From Sophora flavescens (lineage: Eukaryota > Streptophyta > Magnoliopsida > Fabales > Fabaceae): a DNA stretch of 64,000 nucleotides. The position numbers and the translations under genes are program-made. Where the stretch lies: positions 135,701,847-135,765,846 of the forward strand of contig CM061064.1 of the NCBI GenBank assembly GCA_030762895.1, in the 5' to 3' direction. Below the pieces are notes generated by a model. That model was given only the letters and a program-made list of their open reading frames with translations, was not told the DNA's origin and searched no databases. Below, one piece after another: positions 23,926-36,230 of the stretch (within the stretch, counting starts at the first letter, position 1; each line of letters begins with the position of its first letter).

Positions 23926-24889
23926 AACAACACCTATACTTGAATCTCACCAACCCGTTTTAACAACATCCTAGTGCCTTAACCTTCCATTAGAACTTGA
24001 CATATATTCTATGCCGTAACACCTCTTTAACATATATCATCTAGGTTAGGCACTTCTAAATCATTATTATCCTCACACCCAAAACAATCATCTCTTAGAC
24101 AACATATATATCTTTGCTTAAAAACCATTAAGCATAATAATACAAACCAGGAAGATAATGCATAACACAATATCAATCAAAATATTCTCATATCACCAAC
24201 ATAGCACAAAATCAATTCAATAAAGGTAATAAAATCAAATCAACCATCAACAATATAAAATCAACCTAATATCGATAAACCTACAATCCCCGAATAGTCA
24301 TTGGTTTTTCAGAAAAGGTTTCCAATGTGATTTTGGTCTTGTTGATTACTTGACTACTAGTAGGGTTTAGGTCTCCCTACACAATTATTATATAATCTAC
24401 TACTTATCCATTCCGACGATAGGTTGGTTCTTTCCCCCACCTGGGTTATCACCGAACTCCCGAACTCGAAGCTCCTTGTTGTCACACCACAAAGTACTAA
24501 CTCCACCTTCAACCAATCAACATAATAACCAATAAATCAAACAAACTCATCTATGTTCTCTTTAGGCTAGGTATGGCCATTTAATTCAAATTAGAGTTAG
24601 GATTATTTTCTCAACATAAGCCTTTGGATACTTATCACTTAGGTTCTAGGTAACTTAGATAAATTGCTATAACTTGAAAATATGGAATAAAAATCGTCCA
24701 ACCACTTAGGGTAGGTTTCGGCCTTGTATTACCAAATAGGCTAGGGTTTTCAAAACAACACAATTTCTTAGATAAATGATCTTAGAGTATTAAAGAGTAT
24801 GAATCAATCATTAGATTTCACAAATCAATCAAAAACCTTTCACCCCTTTTATGTTAGGGTTTCGGCCTCTTTAGAATAAGTAGGCTAGA

Positions 24890-25620
24890 AACCTTTAAAC
24901 TTTTCAATCTCTTAGACTTAGCATCCAAATGTATTAAGGAGCTTAAGTCCATGGTCATATTGGAAAATGAAAACAAAACATCCTAGGTTGACAACCATCA
25001 TAGGTTCGGCCATCATATAGGATAAATAGGCTAGAAATCTTTAAACTTTCCAATCTCTTAGACTTACATCCAAATGTATTAAGGAGCTCAAGTCCATGAT
25101 CATATAGGAAAATGAAAACAAAACATCCTAGGTACACAACCATCATAGGTTCGTCCATCATAAGAGAAACATGATAGAAATCTTTAAACTTTCCAATCTC
25201 TTAGACTTAGCATCCGAATGTATTAAGGAGCTTAAGTCCATGATCACATTGGAAAATGAAAACAAAACATCCTAGGTTCACAACCATCATAGGTTCGGTC
25301 ATCATAGGATGAATAGGCTAGAAATCATTAAACTTTCCAATCTCTTAGGCTTAGCATCCAAATGTATTAAGGAGCTCAAGTCCATGATCATATTGGAAAA
25401 TGAAAACAAAACATACAAGGTCCACAACCTACTAGGTTCGGCCATCATGGGATCAACAATCTAGGAATTTTCAAAATTTCCAAGACTTTAGATTTAAGAT
25501 CAAGAGGTATCTAGAAGCTCAAATACATGATCATCTTTCAAAATGTTGAAACAAAACTTCCTAGGCCACTAATACATAGTTCAGGCCATCATTGAAAAAA
25601 TAGGTTAGAGATGTTTGTTT
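24890..25620 (-). repeat. Tandem array in S2 R-U5, units about 130-145 bp
   Basis: Four to five units on plus share CCAATCTCTTAGACTTAGCA, AATGTATTAAGGAGC, TCCATGATCATATTGG, then an AAAACATCCTAGG block and a GGTTCGGCCATCAT block. It is the mirror of the S1 array and confirms common descent. Confidence 0.85.
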
Positions 25621-26556
25621 GATACAAGCTCTTGGAATATGGAAGTAGAGATTAATAGAAGTTCATAGAAATTGGTTTCAACTCAAACAGAGTTTTCTAC
25701 CATTTTCTAGAGATTTTAGAAGTTAAAAGAGCTTTAAGACCATTTTAAGAAGACATAAAGTAAACTCATGAAGTAAGTGTAAAACTTGAAATAGAAGAGT
25801 ATGAGAGTGTTACCCTTGATACTAGAAAGAAAAAGTATGAAGAACTTGAACCTTGAAACTAAGTAAAAATGGAAACTTTAAGTGTTAGAAACTTAAAAAT
25901 GAGAAAGTGAAGAAGTAGGAAAGTGATGAAGAGAAAATGAAATGGGTATTTATAGGGGGAGGGGTGAGAGTGGCATGAAAGAGAGAGGGAGAAGCGCGTC
26001 TTGATGGCCAAGTTTTGGCTTATGCCTTGTTTGGTTGAAGAAGAGAGAGAAAATTGGGTTTTTAGCATATAATATGTTATAATTCAAAAAGTGTCATCTT
26101 GACCACTTTTTAGGATGTGACTTAGGCCATCCCCCTAGTAAGTCACCTCACTCTCACATGTCACCTCATCACTTTTGTGCTCCCAACTCTGCTCCATTGC
26201 ATATCCGGTTCAAGTTTCCGATCGTATTTCACCCAGAATAAATATTATATTTTATTTCCGAACTCAAATTTTCGAAATTTTCCAATATCATACAAAACAT
26301 CGGAAAAACACTAACCATTTCATTCCTGGTTCAAAATTAGGTTTTCTGCTCAGTAAACTTTTACTATCAGTGAAAACGCGGACCGGGTTTCGTCTGAATT
26401 TTCAACCCAAAATTTTACAGTAACCCTCTATCATAAAGTAGACTATGAATATGATTTTTTTTATTCAAAAACACTTTCCAACTCTCAGATTAAAATATAA
26501 TTAATTATATTTTAACCGCTTGAACAACATAATTAAAATCAGGTTGTTACAGTGAG

Positions 26557-26761
26557 TATCTTCATTGTCAGCTCCACTGAACTGCCCCATTGCTTGCAAC
26601 ATCTGAAACATAAAAGGCTTGAACTCAAAGTGAGGGGTTGTGATCTCAGGTCTCACAATCCTTGTGTTCAAAGTTGTTGGATCAAAGAGTGCATATCCTC
26701 GGATAGCACTATTCCTATCATTAGCCAATGCCATGCTATCTTGTTGATTTGTTTCAGCCAT
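26557..26761 (-). pseudogene. gag: A1 gag, N-terminal part
   Basis: Starts at ATG 26759-26761 (MAETNQQDSMALAND), about 105 bp downstream of the PBS on minus, the expected leader length for Athila. It reads to FSGADNEDTH, where S2 has inserted. The continuation is at 22883. Confidence 0.9.
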
Positions 26762-26866
26762 TTCAACCAGAACAAGTACCTATTGCTACAGCAATCACTG
26801 CAAAAATCAGTTGTCCTAACTAACAGAACTTTAGTCTAAAAATTGGAATTTAGACACCATTACTAA

Positions 26867-26884
26867 TCCCTGGCAACGGCGCCA
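26867..26884 (-). other. A1 primer-binding site (tRNA-Asp)
   Basis: On minus TGGCGCCGTTGCCAGGGA, six bases from the LTR end. It matches the Athila-type tRNA-Asp PBS apart from one base. Confidence 0.9.
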
Positions 26885-26890
26885 AAAACT

Positions 26891-28196
26891 TGTTGCTCAA
26901 AAAGTGCAATGTGCAAGTATACACAATCATAACAAGTAATAAAGAGTAAGTAAGATATCACTCTCACGACGATTAGAATGTTGTAGCAATTACCAAATTT
27001 CAGAGTAATTGTTCTTAGTAGTTAAGATTAAGGAGTAACCAAATAGTGTATGAAAGTGGTGATTTTCAAATATTAAAAAAGGACAATATTAAAAGACAGT
27101 AATAAGAGAACAATATAATAAAATGGGGTTGTGAACAAAGATGATGAAACAACCACAATATGATCCCTTGTAATTTTATTTTAGCTTCAGTTATGCTTCA
27201 CGATGCTATAGCATTTAGCTTCGGGAAATTAAAGTTGTGTTTTCCAACACTTGAAAGATAAGGTTCATCAAACGCCTTCTATTCCTAGATTCATATTAAT
27301 AACACCATCTTATTAATAAGCATGTTCCAGCTAGCTTAAGGACTTGAATGATTATTCCTAATCCATTCAACATCTCCTAATTTTCCAAGCTAAAGTTCTA
27401 CATAAGATAGCCAAGCTTAAATAAAACAGCATATAAACATAGATTAAGAGAAAATGCAGAAGCAAAGCATCACATAATAGCAACTAACATTCATTACAAG
27501 TTCAGCATACCAGTGCACTACATCAAACTAGCTCATACCGAGCTTACAAAATGGAAGAATAAGCCATGGGAGCACGGAAATGAACAATGGAGAGGAGGAA
27601 GACAACCCCCGGCTTCTGTCTTCGCTGCCTAGCTGCTGTCCACTGATATGAGGCAGCCCCCTCTTAATATTAAGATAATATTCCCCTTTTTAGGGTTTTG
27701 GAAGGCCCCTTCTTCTCTTTCTTCCTTTTGGCCCATCAAAACAATATTAAAATAAAGACTTGGGCCCATTTCATTAATTGTACCAGTAGAAAACCCATGC
27801 ATGTGACCGGGCCATCGTCAGCTTTTAGGACAGCCCGCAGGAGAGAGAAAGTGGTCCCGCTTTTGTCCTTTTCTGATAAGAAGTTCACGTCCCTATGCTA
27901 CAGGATGACCAGAGCATTTTCCAGCAGCTTGTCAGGAGTTCGTGCTCTTATGTTGCAGCATACCCAGAGCATTTCCAGCAGCTTGTCTAAACTTCAACAA
28001 AAACCTAACAAAACTCAAGAAACACATTAAGCATATTCCTAGACACTCAAAAACATAACATTAAACAAAATTTATACAACGACACATATTACACTAAACT
28101 AACTTAAAACACCTAAAACATCCACATAAAATAATTAAAGATTACAAAAGCTCAAGCTAAGAAAGAGTAGATAACTCTCATTTCTAGGAGTTATCA
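26891..28196 (-). repeat. A1 5' LTR, 1306 bp
   Basis: Homologous to 18520-19908 throughout, with about one substitution per 15-20 bp by eye, so A1 is an old insertion. It ends in the U3 hairpin 28170-28195. No gene is seen; the 110-codon plus ORF at 27698 is not kept in the other copy. Confidence 0.92.
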
Positions 28197-29270
28197 ATCA
28201 CAGAGACAAAGATTTATACTGGTTCACCCCAAACCTTGGCTATGTCCAGTCCTTGGTTACCCAAGTATTAACACTATAACTGATCAGGTTACAGATGGGT
28301 ATTGTTTGCACACCTAGCCTCTGTAGGCTCAACTAACAAGTATTGTTTGCACACCTAGCCTCTCCTGGTTTAAACAAATATTCTTTCAGCAAGCCTCTTC
28401 AGGCTTTACGAATGGTAAGAGCTGAATGAAGCAGCAGTTTCACAAATTGCAACTTTGTAAGTCAACCGAATAACACTCAGTGAGTGAACAAGTATTTAAG
28501 GCAGGTTTGGCCGCAATAAAGACTTCTTTGTAAATACAAATGATTGAGCAGAGAAGTTTTTTAAGAAGAACTCAACAAAGCTTTGAATGCGAAGAGAGTA
28601 TTGAATGCTTGAGTGAATTTGTTCAGGTGTGTATCTTCATCAGTCTTCAAAGTCTTCTATTTATAATCATTAGTAATAAATCCGTTGAGGATTCTTCAGA
28701 TGAGTAAACTTTTGTTCTTCATTCATTAATGCAAAAGAGTCGTTCTGAACTTGCATTCAGTGTTTATGGTCGTTGGAGAGCTTCAAGAAAAGTTGAACGT
28801 ATATGTTGGCATTGCTTTATCAGAGTGCAGCTTGATTCAGAGCATTGTTTTTTGCTTTTCAAACTTAGGCAGCGTGACTTTCCTTATTTGTGCAACACGG
28901 GTCTGCGGCCATGTAAAGGCCATTTTGACTTTTGCAACAAAAAATAATTTTAAGCACGGATTGATGCATTGAGCTTCCGAATTGGATTTTCTTGATTTGA
29001 AAATGCAAGAGAATATTCTTTATTATCGAATAGAAGTCAAGTGAAGGACTTCCAGTCATTCTGGAGAGTAAGACACATTTTCATGGCTTGTAGGAACCGA
29101 GTCTTACTTCAGATGCATTGTAACACAAACGCATCTTAAAGACTTGTATGCTCTTGTTTTATGATCTACACACTTAATAAATATATTAGTGGATTTCAAG
29201 AGGTTCACTTAAAATCATACTTTTGTTTGGATTCATCAAAATCAGAGATGTCAAAAATTTAGACTTAACA
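28197..29270 (-). repeat. C2 5' LTR, outer part
   Basis: It continues the C2 LTR beyond A1 and ends at 29270 with TGTTAAGTC read on minus. It carries copies of the AGCCTCTTCAGGCT box at 28316-28329 and 28392-28405. Plus ORFs here (28729-28972) are LTR sequence and have no counterpart in the other C2 LTR. Confidence 0.85.
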
Positions 29271-29427
29271 CTAACAAGTTGAAGGGAGAGAGGGGGTAGG
29301 GGATAATGTGGTTATGTGGGTAAACGTTCAGACATATATATATTTTTACTTTTGGTATGGCTTTCCTTGGTTTTCTTTGTATATGCGTTAGAGTACCTCT
29401 AGTACTTCCCAATCAATATACATTTTG

Positions 29428-29486
<59 letters not shown>

Positions 29487-29726
29487 CTAAATAAATAATT
29501 AATATTTTTAATAAATTAATATCTATTATAAAATAATTTTTTTAATAACATATTCATAAAAATATATATATTTAATTATTATACATAAAATAATTAGATA
29601 TATAAATTAAAAAATAATATAATATCTAGAGATATTTATGTCATTTTATATATTCTTTCTTATTTTTTTAGACATTTCCCACTTTCTTTCATTCCATCTT
29701 CTTTCATCTTTCTCTCATACCAAACA
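29271..29726. other. AT-rich sequence between C2 and T1, with (AT)n
   Basis: This is the only stretch I cannot assign to a retroelement. It contains an (AT)n tract at 29430-29484 and about 150 bp that is nearly all A and T. No ORF with recognisable content. It may be ancestral host DNA or an older decayed repeat. Confidence 0.6.
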
Positions 29727-32700
29727 TGTAACACCCTTCTCAGGTGCTACATTGTCTGTGACATTTCTTCAATATTGTTTAACACGGAAATTAATTTTCC
29801 AAAGATATGTGTTTATTTCTCATTCTTCCTTTTCGTGAATAATAAATGAGATGATACTTAATACTTATTAACATTCTCCAACCACTAACAGGCCTAGAAC
29901 ATATACATCCAGAAAATGAAAACATAAGTAGTAATGAATCATACATTCTCCATATGTACATAGTTCCTTCATAAATTCTTTCAAAAGATAAAGGTCATGA
30001 AAAGACAGAATTCACAACATGCGGAAATAACAACGCCATTAAAAATTACATGACCAAGAGAAACATAAATAACCTTGAAGACGCAGATCCATAAAACTAA
30101 TCATAAACACAAGGACTCATCATGCTGGCCTGTACAAAACAATGATGAGGTGTCATCATTGTACAATAATAATTGGTCTGTCTCATAATCCAAAGATGGC
30201 TATGATAATGCAGCAGTACTACCATCTTCGTTGCAGAACATAAAATAAACAGAAGACCAGAAGACACAGAAAATGAGGTGAGATCCCCATTCATCATACC
30301 CATAAAGCAGGAATGCAGTGGTATGACCCATATACATGGTACAATATACATATCTATATAATCTTCCATTCTCATTCCGCAGATCAAAACTCGAAGAATA
30401 TACAATACCAAACTAAACGATAAGCTTATCAAGCATACCGGATACGACCTGACCATTAAGGGAGGAGAATAGAGAAAAAACTGATTGAAACTGTATAGTC
30501 TCATACCTACACGGCCTCAATGAATTCTTGATCCTAACTCCAGAGCTAATTGACATTTGGGAAAGGAAATGGTTAGTACAGGTTTCACATAAGCCCACCT
30601 CTGGCACCATGTGTGGCTATCATGGTACACAAGGCTTAAATCATAATATACGTACAATCATAATCACATGTGATATCAAACATAAACTCACTATAAAACA
30701 TCGGGCTCTTTATGAAACCTCAACAACTGGGAAGCTCAGCTTCCTAGGCACAAAGGACTTACTGAACATAGTATCAACTATATATTTGGGAAAAATTGCC
30801 GGAATACTTCCAATTGGTCAATCCACCAGATAACCTCTTGATTCCACCGGAATCCATTTGTTGTCAATCTCTGATGGACGATATTCTCGGGTCCGAATCA
30901 CCAGCCCTTCGCTGAACCATAGTTCTCAAGCAGACTTTCCATGTTTGTGTAAAGATGTTTTAAGGCACTTGCTTACAAGTCCTAACACATTATGAAATTG
31001 GATCGATAGTCCAATCATTTATTTCTTTTCACTTTTCTAATGGAGCCTTTTTCTTGGCTTCCGAGAAATCATATTTTGAGTCCATTAAGTCTTATGGATG
31101 TGTGGAGATTGAATCATCCACACTTTATGGCAAATGGTCTTGCTTCACCATAAGTCATAAATCATTAAGTTCATATTTTCACTAAGTCATTTATGACTTA
31201 GGTTTTGCATTTGACTTAAAATATTAGTCTTTAAAGACTCAAATCCTTTTTTATAGAAACCAAACTTTTTAGCGAAGACCAAACCATTTGAACATAAGTT
31301 AATCAATGGTACATAGATATTAAATTTCTCGAAACAAGTTCGTGATGATACTTGAAATTCTACTCTTTAAAGACAAAAGTCTCTTTGGCATAAAATCAAA
31401 CTATTTGGCTGAAACTAAACCATTTTGAAGTAAGATTTGAACTTAGGTACATTAGTTTCAAACTTCTCGAAGTAGTTTCCCGAAAATACTAGAAATGTAC
31501 TTAAAAAACGGCTCTGCCCCTTTTTACTGTATTTAGGGCCTAAACTCCGTATTTTCAAAATTTGAACTCTTTTTTATCGAATTTTTCACTTCACTAAGTT
31601 CCAATACCCATGTTTAGGAATTAGAATACTGTTTTAAAGTTTTACGCTACGGTTTACACAAAAACCCTAAAACTCAACCGAACGTCGCTAAGTTCGAAAA
31701 TCGCGTAAATCCTTTTTCGACGATTTTTAAACCTAATGGTCCGAAACTCATTTTGGAATCTTAGGACACTTAAATGGACTTCAGAAACAGTTACAAACTG
31801 TCTAAAACAGTTTGGGGGCGAAATTGGAACCTTGATTCATTTTACGTGTCCGATTCCGTGAAAATTCCATTTTTAAGTTCGCTAAAACATGATTTTTGTT
31901 CTCTTAAGATCTAAACTCAAATTAAAACTACTTTGGGGTCATTGAATCCTCAAAAGTCAGATTTCAACACTATGAAAACAGTTTTGCAAAACATTATTTT
32001 TCTTCTTGGTTTTATTCCTTTTAAAACCTTTAAACAAGATCAGAATTACATAGATTGATGAAATTAAGGTTGTCATACCATTTTTTCTTGCCTTGGCCGA
32101 AACATGCATCAACAAAGTGAAGGTTATCACTTCAATAAACAAGCACACAATCATATATACATATACATGTATCAATACATAAGTTCATGGCATATACTTT
32201 AACATTTTAAGCATACTTTCCTAATCATGATTCAAGAGAACCAAACATGAATTTTCAACAAATAAGCATGTTTCAAACAAGCATATACTTTACTAATTAT
32301 AACCACACAAGAACCACAATTATGACATCCATTCCACCAAGAGGATCACATAAACACACATATATACAACCCTTTGACTTAGGGTTTCAAAACAAGTCAA
32401 TAATGGAATAAACCATACACACACCTACAATATGGTAAGATGAAGGTTATTCTCCCCCATACCTCTTGTAGATCACTTAAAAAAGCAAGCAAATGATGGT
32501 AAACCAAGCATGGAGACTCACGGTTTTGTCACAAAACCTAGTAAAGAAATCAAACAATAATTAAAAGGATTATAATAAGAGTCTAGGAATACACAAGGAA
32601 GAGAAATTCTATGTTGCATCACTCACTTGGAGTAGTAAAATGGATGATCAAGTGTTGGATATTCTTAGGCTTGAAATACCCATTTTCAAGGAAGGCTCTA

Positions 32701-33120
32701 AAGGGATTTTTATGTGAGATAAGATAGTCTTAGAATGTCTAGAGGAGTAAGGATCTAGTCGTGGTTTTTCAAATAAGTAAATGGATAATGATTTTTGGAG
32801 GGTGATCGAATTTTGCACATGAAGGAATGAAGAACACTTTGTGTTTTTGCAAGGAGATGATGGTATGATCTTGGATCATGAAATTATACCTCTAGATGAT
32901 GAAGAATGGAAGAAAAAATGATGACATGGTCAAGAACTTTCAAGAACACTTAAGGCTTTCTAGAAGAAAACTTAGTGTTTTCATGATTGAATGGATGAAA
33001 TTAAATGGGTTTGGGGCTTAGAAGGGCTGCATGAAATTTGAGCAAGTGAGGAGGTGGTAGGATTAAGTTTAGGACACAAAAAGAATTGTATAAAGACTTA
33101 GGGGTAAAATGGTCTTTTCA
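29727..33120 (-). repeat. T1 3' LTR, first part
   Basis: On plus it starts TGTAACACCCTTCTC and matches 37457-40680 for its first 3.2 kb. S3 interrupts it at 33120 and it resumes at 35077. The two copies differ by small indels and by a 60-70 bp segment at about 37910-37980 present only in the right copy. ORFs of up to 135 codons occur on minus (30097-30504) but are not preserved in the right copy, so I do not call them genes. Confidence 0.9.
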
Positions 33121-33235
33121 TGTAACATCCTGGTGTTTTGAAGACCTTTATCTAGGTCTGAGTTTAAGTCCTAAGGATGATTTGGAGGTTGGAATTGATT
33201 AGAGATGGTTAAAATAATTAAAAGTTGGCTTTTGA

Positions 33236-33388
33236 GGGATATAATCGATTATTTCCAAGGTATAATTGATTATGGGTTCTCTAGAACATCCAAATGAAAA
33301 ACAGGAAGTAAATAATCGATTAGGCATCCATAACAAACGATTATTTTAGGCAATAATCGATTATAATGTTCCAATAATCGATTATCAC
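33236..33388 (+). repeat. Palindrome array ATAATCGATTAT in S3 U3
   Basis: Six copies or near copies of AATAATCGATTATT (for example about 33241, 33315, 33351 and 33374) lie within 150 bp. The last ends about 12 bp upstream of the TATA box TCTATAAATACC. Confidence 0.85.
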
Positions 33389-33397
33389 TGCAGATTT

Positions 33398-33409
33398 TCT
33401 ATAAATACC
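33398..33409 (+). promoter_or_regulatory. S3 TATA box
   Basis: TCTATAAATACC directly follows the palindrome array, about 280 bp into the LTR. It is a good plant TATA consensus. Confidence 0.7.
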
Positions 33410-35076
33410 TTGTTTCTACCCAGAAACGAAGGGAACGAAGTTAGGGTTCCGAAAATGCGATTTTAGAGAGAGAAAGAGTGAGAAAATGAGGGAAAATACA
33501 TGGGAAAGGATAGAAACACTAGGAAATCAAAGAGATTACAAGGAATGAAGGATGCATGAAGGTGGATCAAGCGACAAAAGGGTTGAAGAACAAAGATGAT
33601 CCGTAAGAGAAGAAGAAAATGAAGAAGAGCAAGAGGTGCCAGGATTAAAGGTCTCCAAGTGAGGTGAGGAAATACAATCCTTAAACCTCTCTAAGTTATG
33701 GAAGATTAGATGGAATTTATGCTTGAGGATGTTGGATTATTGATGCTTTTGAAGCTTTATACATGCATGAGGTCTATTTTCAAAGAACTTATTTTGAAGG
33801 ATGATTATCAAATCCTTTCTGCATGTTGATTTCTATTAGTTATAAGAAGAAGATATTATAAGAGAGTTTTATGAGCATTTATGCTCTTTTAAGTTGTCTC
33901 TTCTTGGGAGAATAAGTGATAGCACTTAAGGTGTTTGATGAAATGCTTGAACTGACAATTTGTTACTGTTTGAGATAAGTATGAATAAAGTTAAGCTATA
34001 GAATGCTTCATGCTATAGAATGTGTTTATGTGATTTTAAGAACATGAACTAAGGTTTTCATAAATATTTATGTTAGGAAGGATATGTTATAATGAATGAC
34101 TTGATGAGCAAGGTTTACAATGATGTTTTTAGGAGGTTTATTTATGAAATTATGACAATTTTGAGGATTGCTTTCATGAACTAAGTTTTCAATGATGTTG
34201 AAAGTCCTTAGGGACATACGATCTAATTATGAAGTTATTTATGAATGTTAAGTTAAGGGAATGAGATTATTATGATGTTGAGGGTCATGTTCATGGCATT
34301 TGCATTGAGGTAAGGCAGAGGGACGCCCTGCCGGGTAGTGAGCTCACGTACCATCGAGGTTGAGGATTCATTCCCTATTTTATGAGATCATTTATGAAGT
34401 TCCTATGTGATGATGTTTTGTTGAAGCTTATAATGTTAAATGTTATTCATGATGGTTCACTAAAGCTTTGATGTTATAAGGTTATGATGTGATATTTAAT
34501 TTAAGCTTGTGCTGTTATAAGGATATATATGATGTTTTATTAAAGCATAAAAGTATGTTATGATAAAGTTTAAAGTAAATTATAAAAGTACCTTTTGATG
34601 AAGTTTGGTGTAAAAGCGTACAAGTGTTTTTATTATGAATTACATGTTTTTCATATACTTTGTTTTAATGATAGCTTGAGGGGATTTTCCGGAGTTCTTC
34701 CGGCTGGTTGTACGACTGTTTTCTTAAATGATTGTAATTCCTCATTGAGACATAGTCTCACTTAGTAGTGAAACCAGATGTGGATGCAGATTTTAGCAAG
34801 GATTAACGTGAGGAAGTGACGATGAAGAATAGAAGAATGATAAGTAGTTAGTTTCCCAGTGACATGTCAAAGTTATTAAGTTTATGTATTTTGGTATTTT
34901 TGATGTAAAAATGTAATTTATTGTAAGAAATAAGCATGTATATAAAGATTTTATTAAGTTTTCAAAATTATGTTTTTATAGAAATGTATGAGGTTTGTTT
35001 ATTCTGATATACATATAATAATTAGACGCTTATAATTGTTATATGTAATGTAACCAAGTTGAGGTGTTACATTTCA

Positions 35077-35592
35077 CATATAAATATCTAGATATTTTGT
35101 TTCAGGTAATCATGTCAGTGGTGAGGAATGGTGGTGACTCACCACACGACTCACACCCTAAGGTGGCAAGGTGTTCCATCACTCTAGCATCCGGTTCTAA
35201 CTCTGCAGTTCTTTATCCGGCTCCGTCGTTTACCATATTAGGGTTTTCGATCGTTTTTCATCAAGATTCGCCCGAATAAAATATAATACTTTATTTTTGA
35301 GCGAAAATTTTGAAACTAGACTTTATCACTGAAATAATGATAAAATCTTGAGTTTCTCAGTTTCGGGTCAAATTAGGGTTTCTGCCTGTACAAAATTATA
35401 TTGTCAGCAAAAACGCAGACCGATTTTCGTCTGAGTTTTAAACCCAAAATTTAACTGTAACTTCCTTCGATATAGAAGGTCTCAACTATGATTTTGTTTT
35501 CCTCAAAATTACTCTTGGTTTTTAAGAAAACCACAGTAAAATAATTTACGGGTTTCCTCAATTGAAGTAACTCCAACTCGTTTGTCACAACA
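35077..35592 (-). repeat. T1 3' LTR, second part (U3 end)
   Basis: It continues the T1 LTR after S3 and ends at TGTTGTGACA read on minus from 35592. It carries the U3 dyad CAGAC-N8-GTCTG shared with S1 and S2. The exact end is judged from the TG and the loss of similarity, so it may be off by a few bases. Confidence 0.7.
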
Positions 35593-36230
35593 ACAAAATG
35601 AATTGACAAAATTTTCACCTGCCAGAAAATTTATAACTCTTTACCCACACAAACTAACTAGATATGATCTGCAAGAGATCACTCCATTTCTCAATTGTAC
35701 TCATTTGTGGAAAAACAAATGGTTGAGTTTACAAAACTCAATCCTCAACAATATAGGAGTATCCAAACAGAGTTCTCCGACTAGGATGAGTTATCAAGAA
35801 ACTGTAAAGGTAACCCTATTAAGGGATAATAGAGTAGTACAAACTCAAATCCTTTCGCATACCATGTAGACAACAAAAGATGCGACGATGAAACAAAACC
35901 AACTCAAAACAGGTTGGCGACCAAGATAGATAGTACATAGATAAATACATAGAGTATTTTACACGTTCATAGGAAATCAAAAATGATTTTCCATATGAAT
36001 TAACAGTACAGTCAAAAGTCTACTTTCTATGACACATTTCACTTAAAGTTTTCATCTGATTGTGATACTTCAGTCCAATCTTATTGTGAAGGTTTCACAC
36101 GTTAATAACTAGTCACGGATTCACACTTTAAACATTGGTGAACTACTTCCACTTGCACATTGTTCTTTAATCGGGTCCTTGTCTTAGGCCTCACAACCTA
36201 CATGTTGCTTCCAGAAGGTTTCACTCTGGG
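35593..36230 (-). other. T1 interior without recognisable coding sequence
   Basis: Six-frame reading shows no protease, RT or integrase motif. The 95-codon plus ORF at 35582 crosses the LTR edge and is not credible. It may be a deleted pol remainder or a 3' leader. Confidence 0.55.

Larger units (their letters stand above)
22889..26551 (-). mobile_element. S2: solo LTR, same superfamily as S1, 3663 bp
   Basis: On minus it starts TGTAACAACC and ends GGTGTCTTA (the final CA has mutated to TA). The TSD gtgag is at 22884-22888 and 26552-26556, and the gag codons join across it. It shares with S1 the U3 dyad, the AAAAAGTG palindrome, the TATA region (minus CTATAAATACCC, about 25946-25957) and the R-U5 tandem array. 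In place of the S1 ORF there is only a short open stretch (23206-23406) ending EDPVDEHNQEELDG, perhaps a remnant of the same acidic gene. Confidence 0.9.
18520..28196 (-). mobile_element. A1: Athila-like non-autonomous gypsy element with gag only
   Basis: LTRs at 18520-19908 and 26891-28196, a tRNA-Asp PBS (26867-26884), a purine tract next to the 3' LTR (minus AAGTTTGGGGGTG), and between them only gag and 1.5 kb of noncoding sequence. No protease core, RT, RNase H or integrase is visible. Gag signatures and the PBS point to Athila. This matches the described plant class of terminal-repeat elements carrying only gag, which would depend on enzymes from full relatives. Solo LTR S2 (3.66 kb) splits gag. 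Confidence 0.9.
33121..35071 (+). mobile_element. S3: solo LTR, gypsy type, 1951 bp
   Basis: TGTAACATCC...GGTGTTACA with TSD tttca at 33116-33120 and 35072-35076. Removing it restores the T1 LTR. It holds an ATAATCGATTAT-type palindrome array (33236-33388), a TATA box (33398-33409) and no gene. The terminal sequence suggests a Tekay-like family distinct from T1. Confidence 0.92.

Noticed and set aside
29271..29726. Host gene or promoter in the AT-rich gap
   Set aside because: No ORF or motif beyond simple AT repeats.
30097..30504. 135-codon minus ORF in the T1 LTR, placed like the LTR ORFs of S1 and T2
   Set aside because: The other T1 LTR (38145-38417) does not keep the frame, so coding is not supported; position alone is suggestive.
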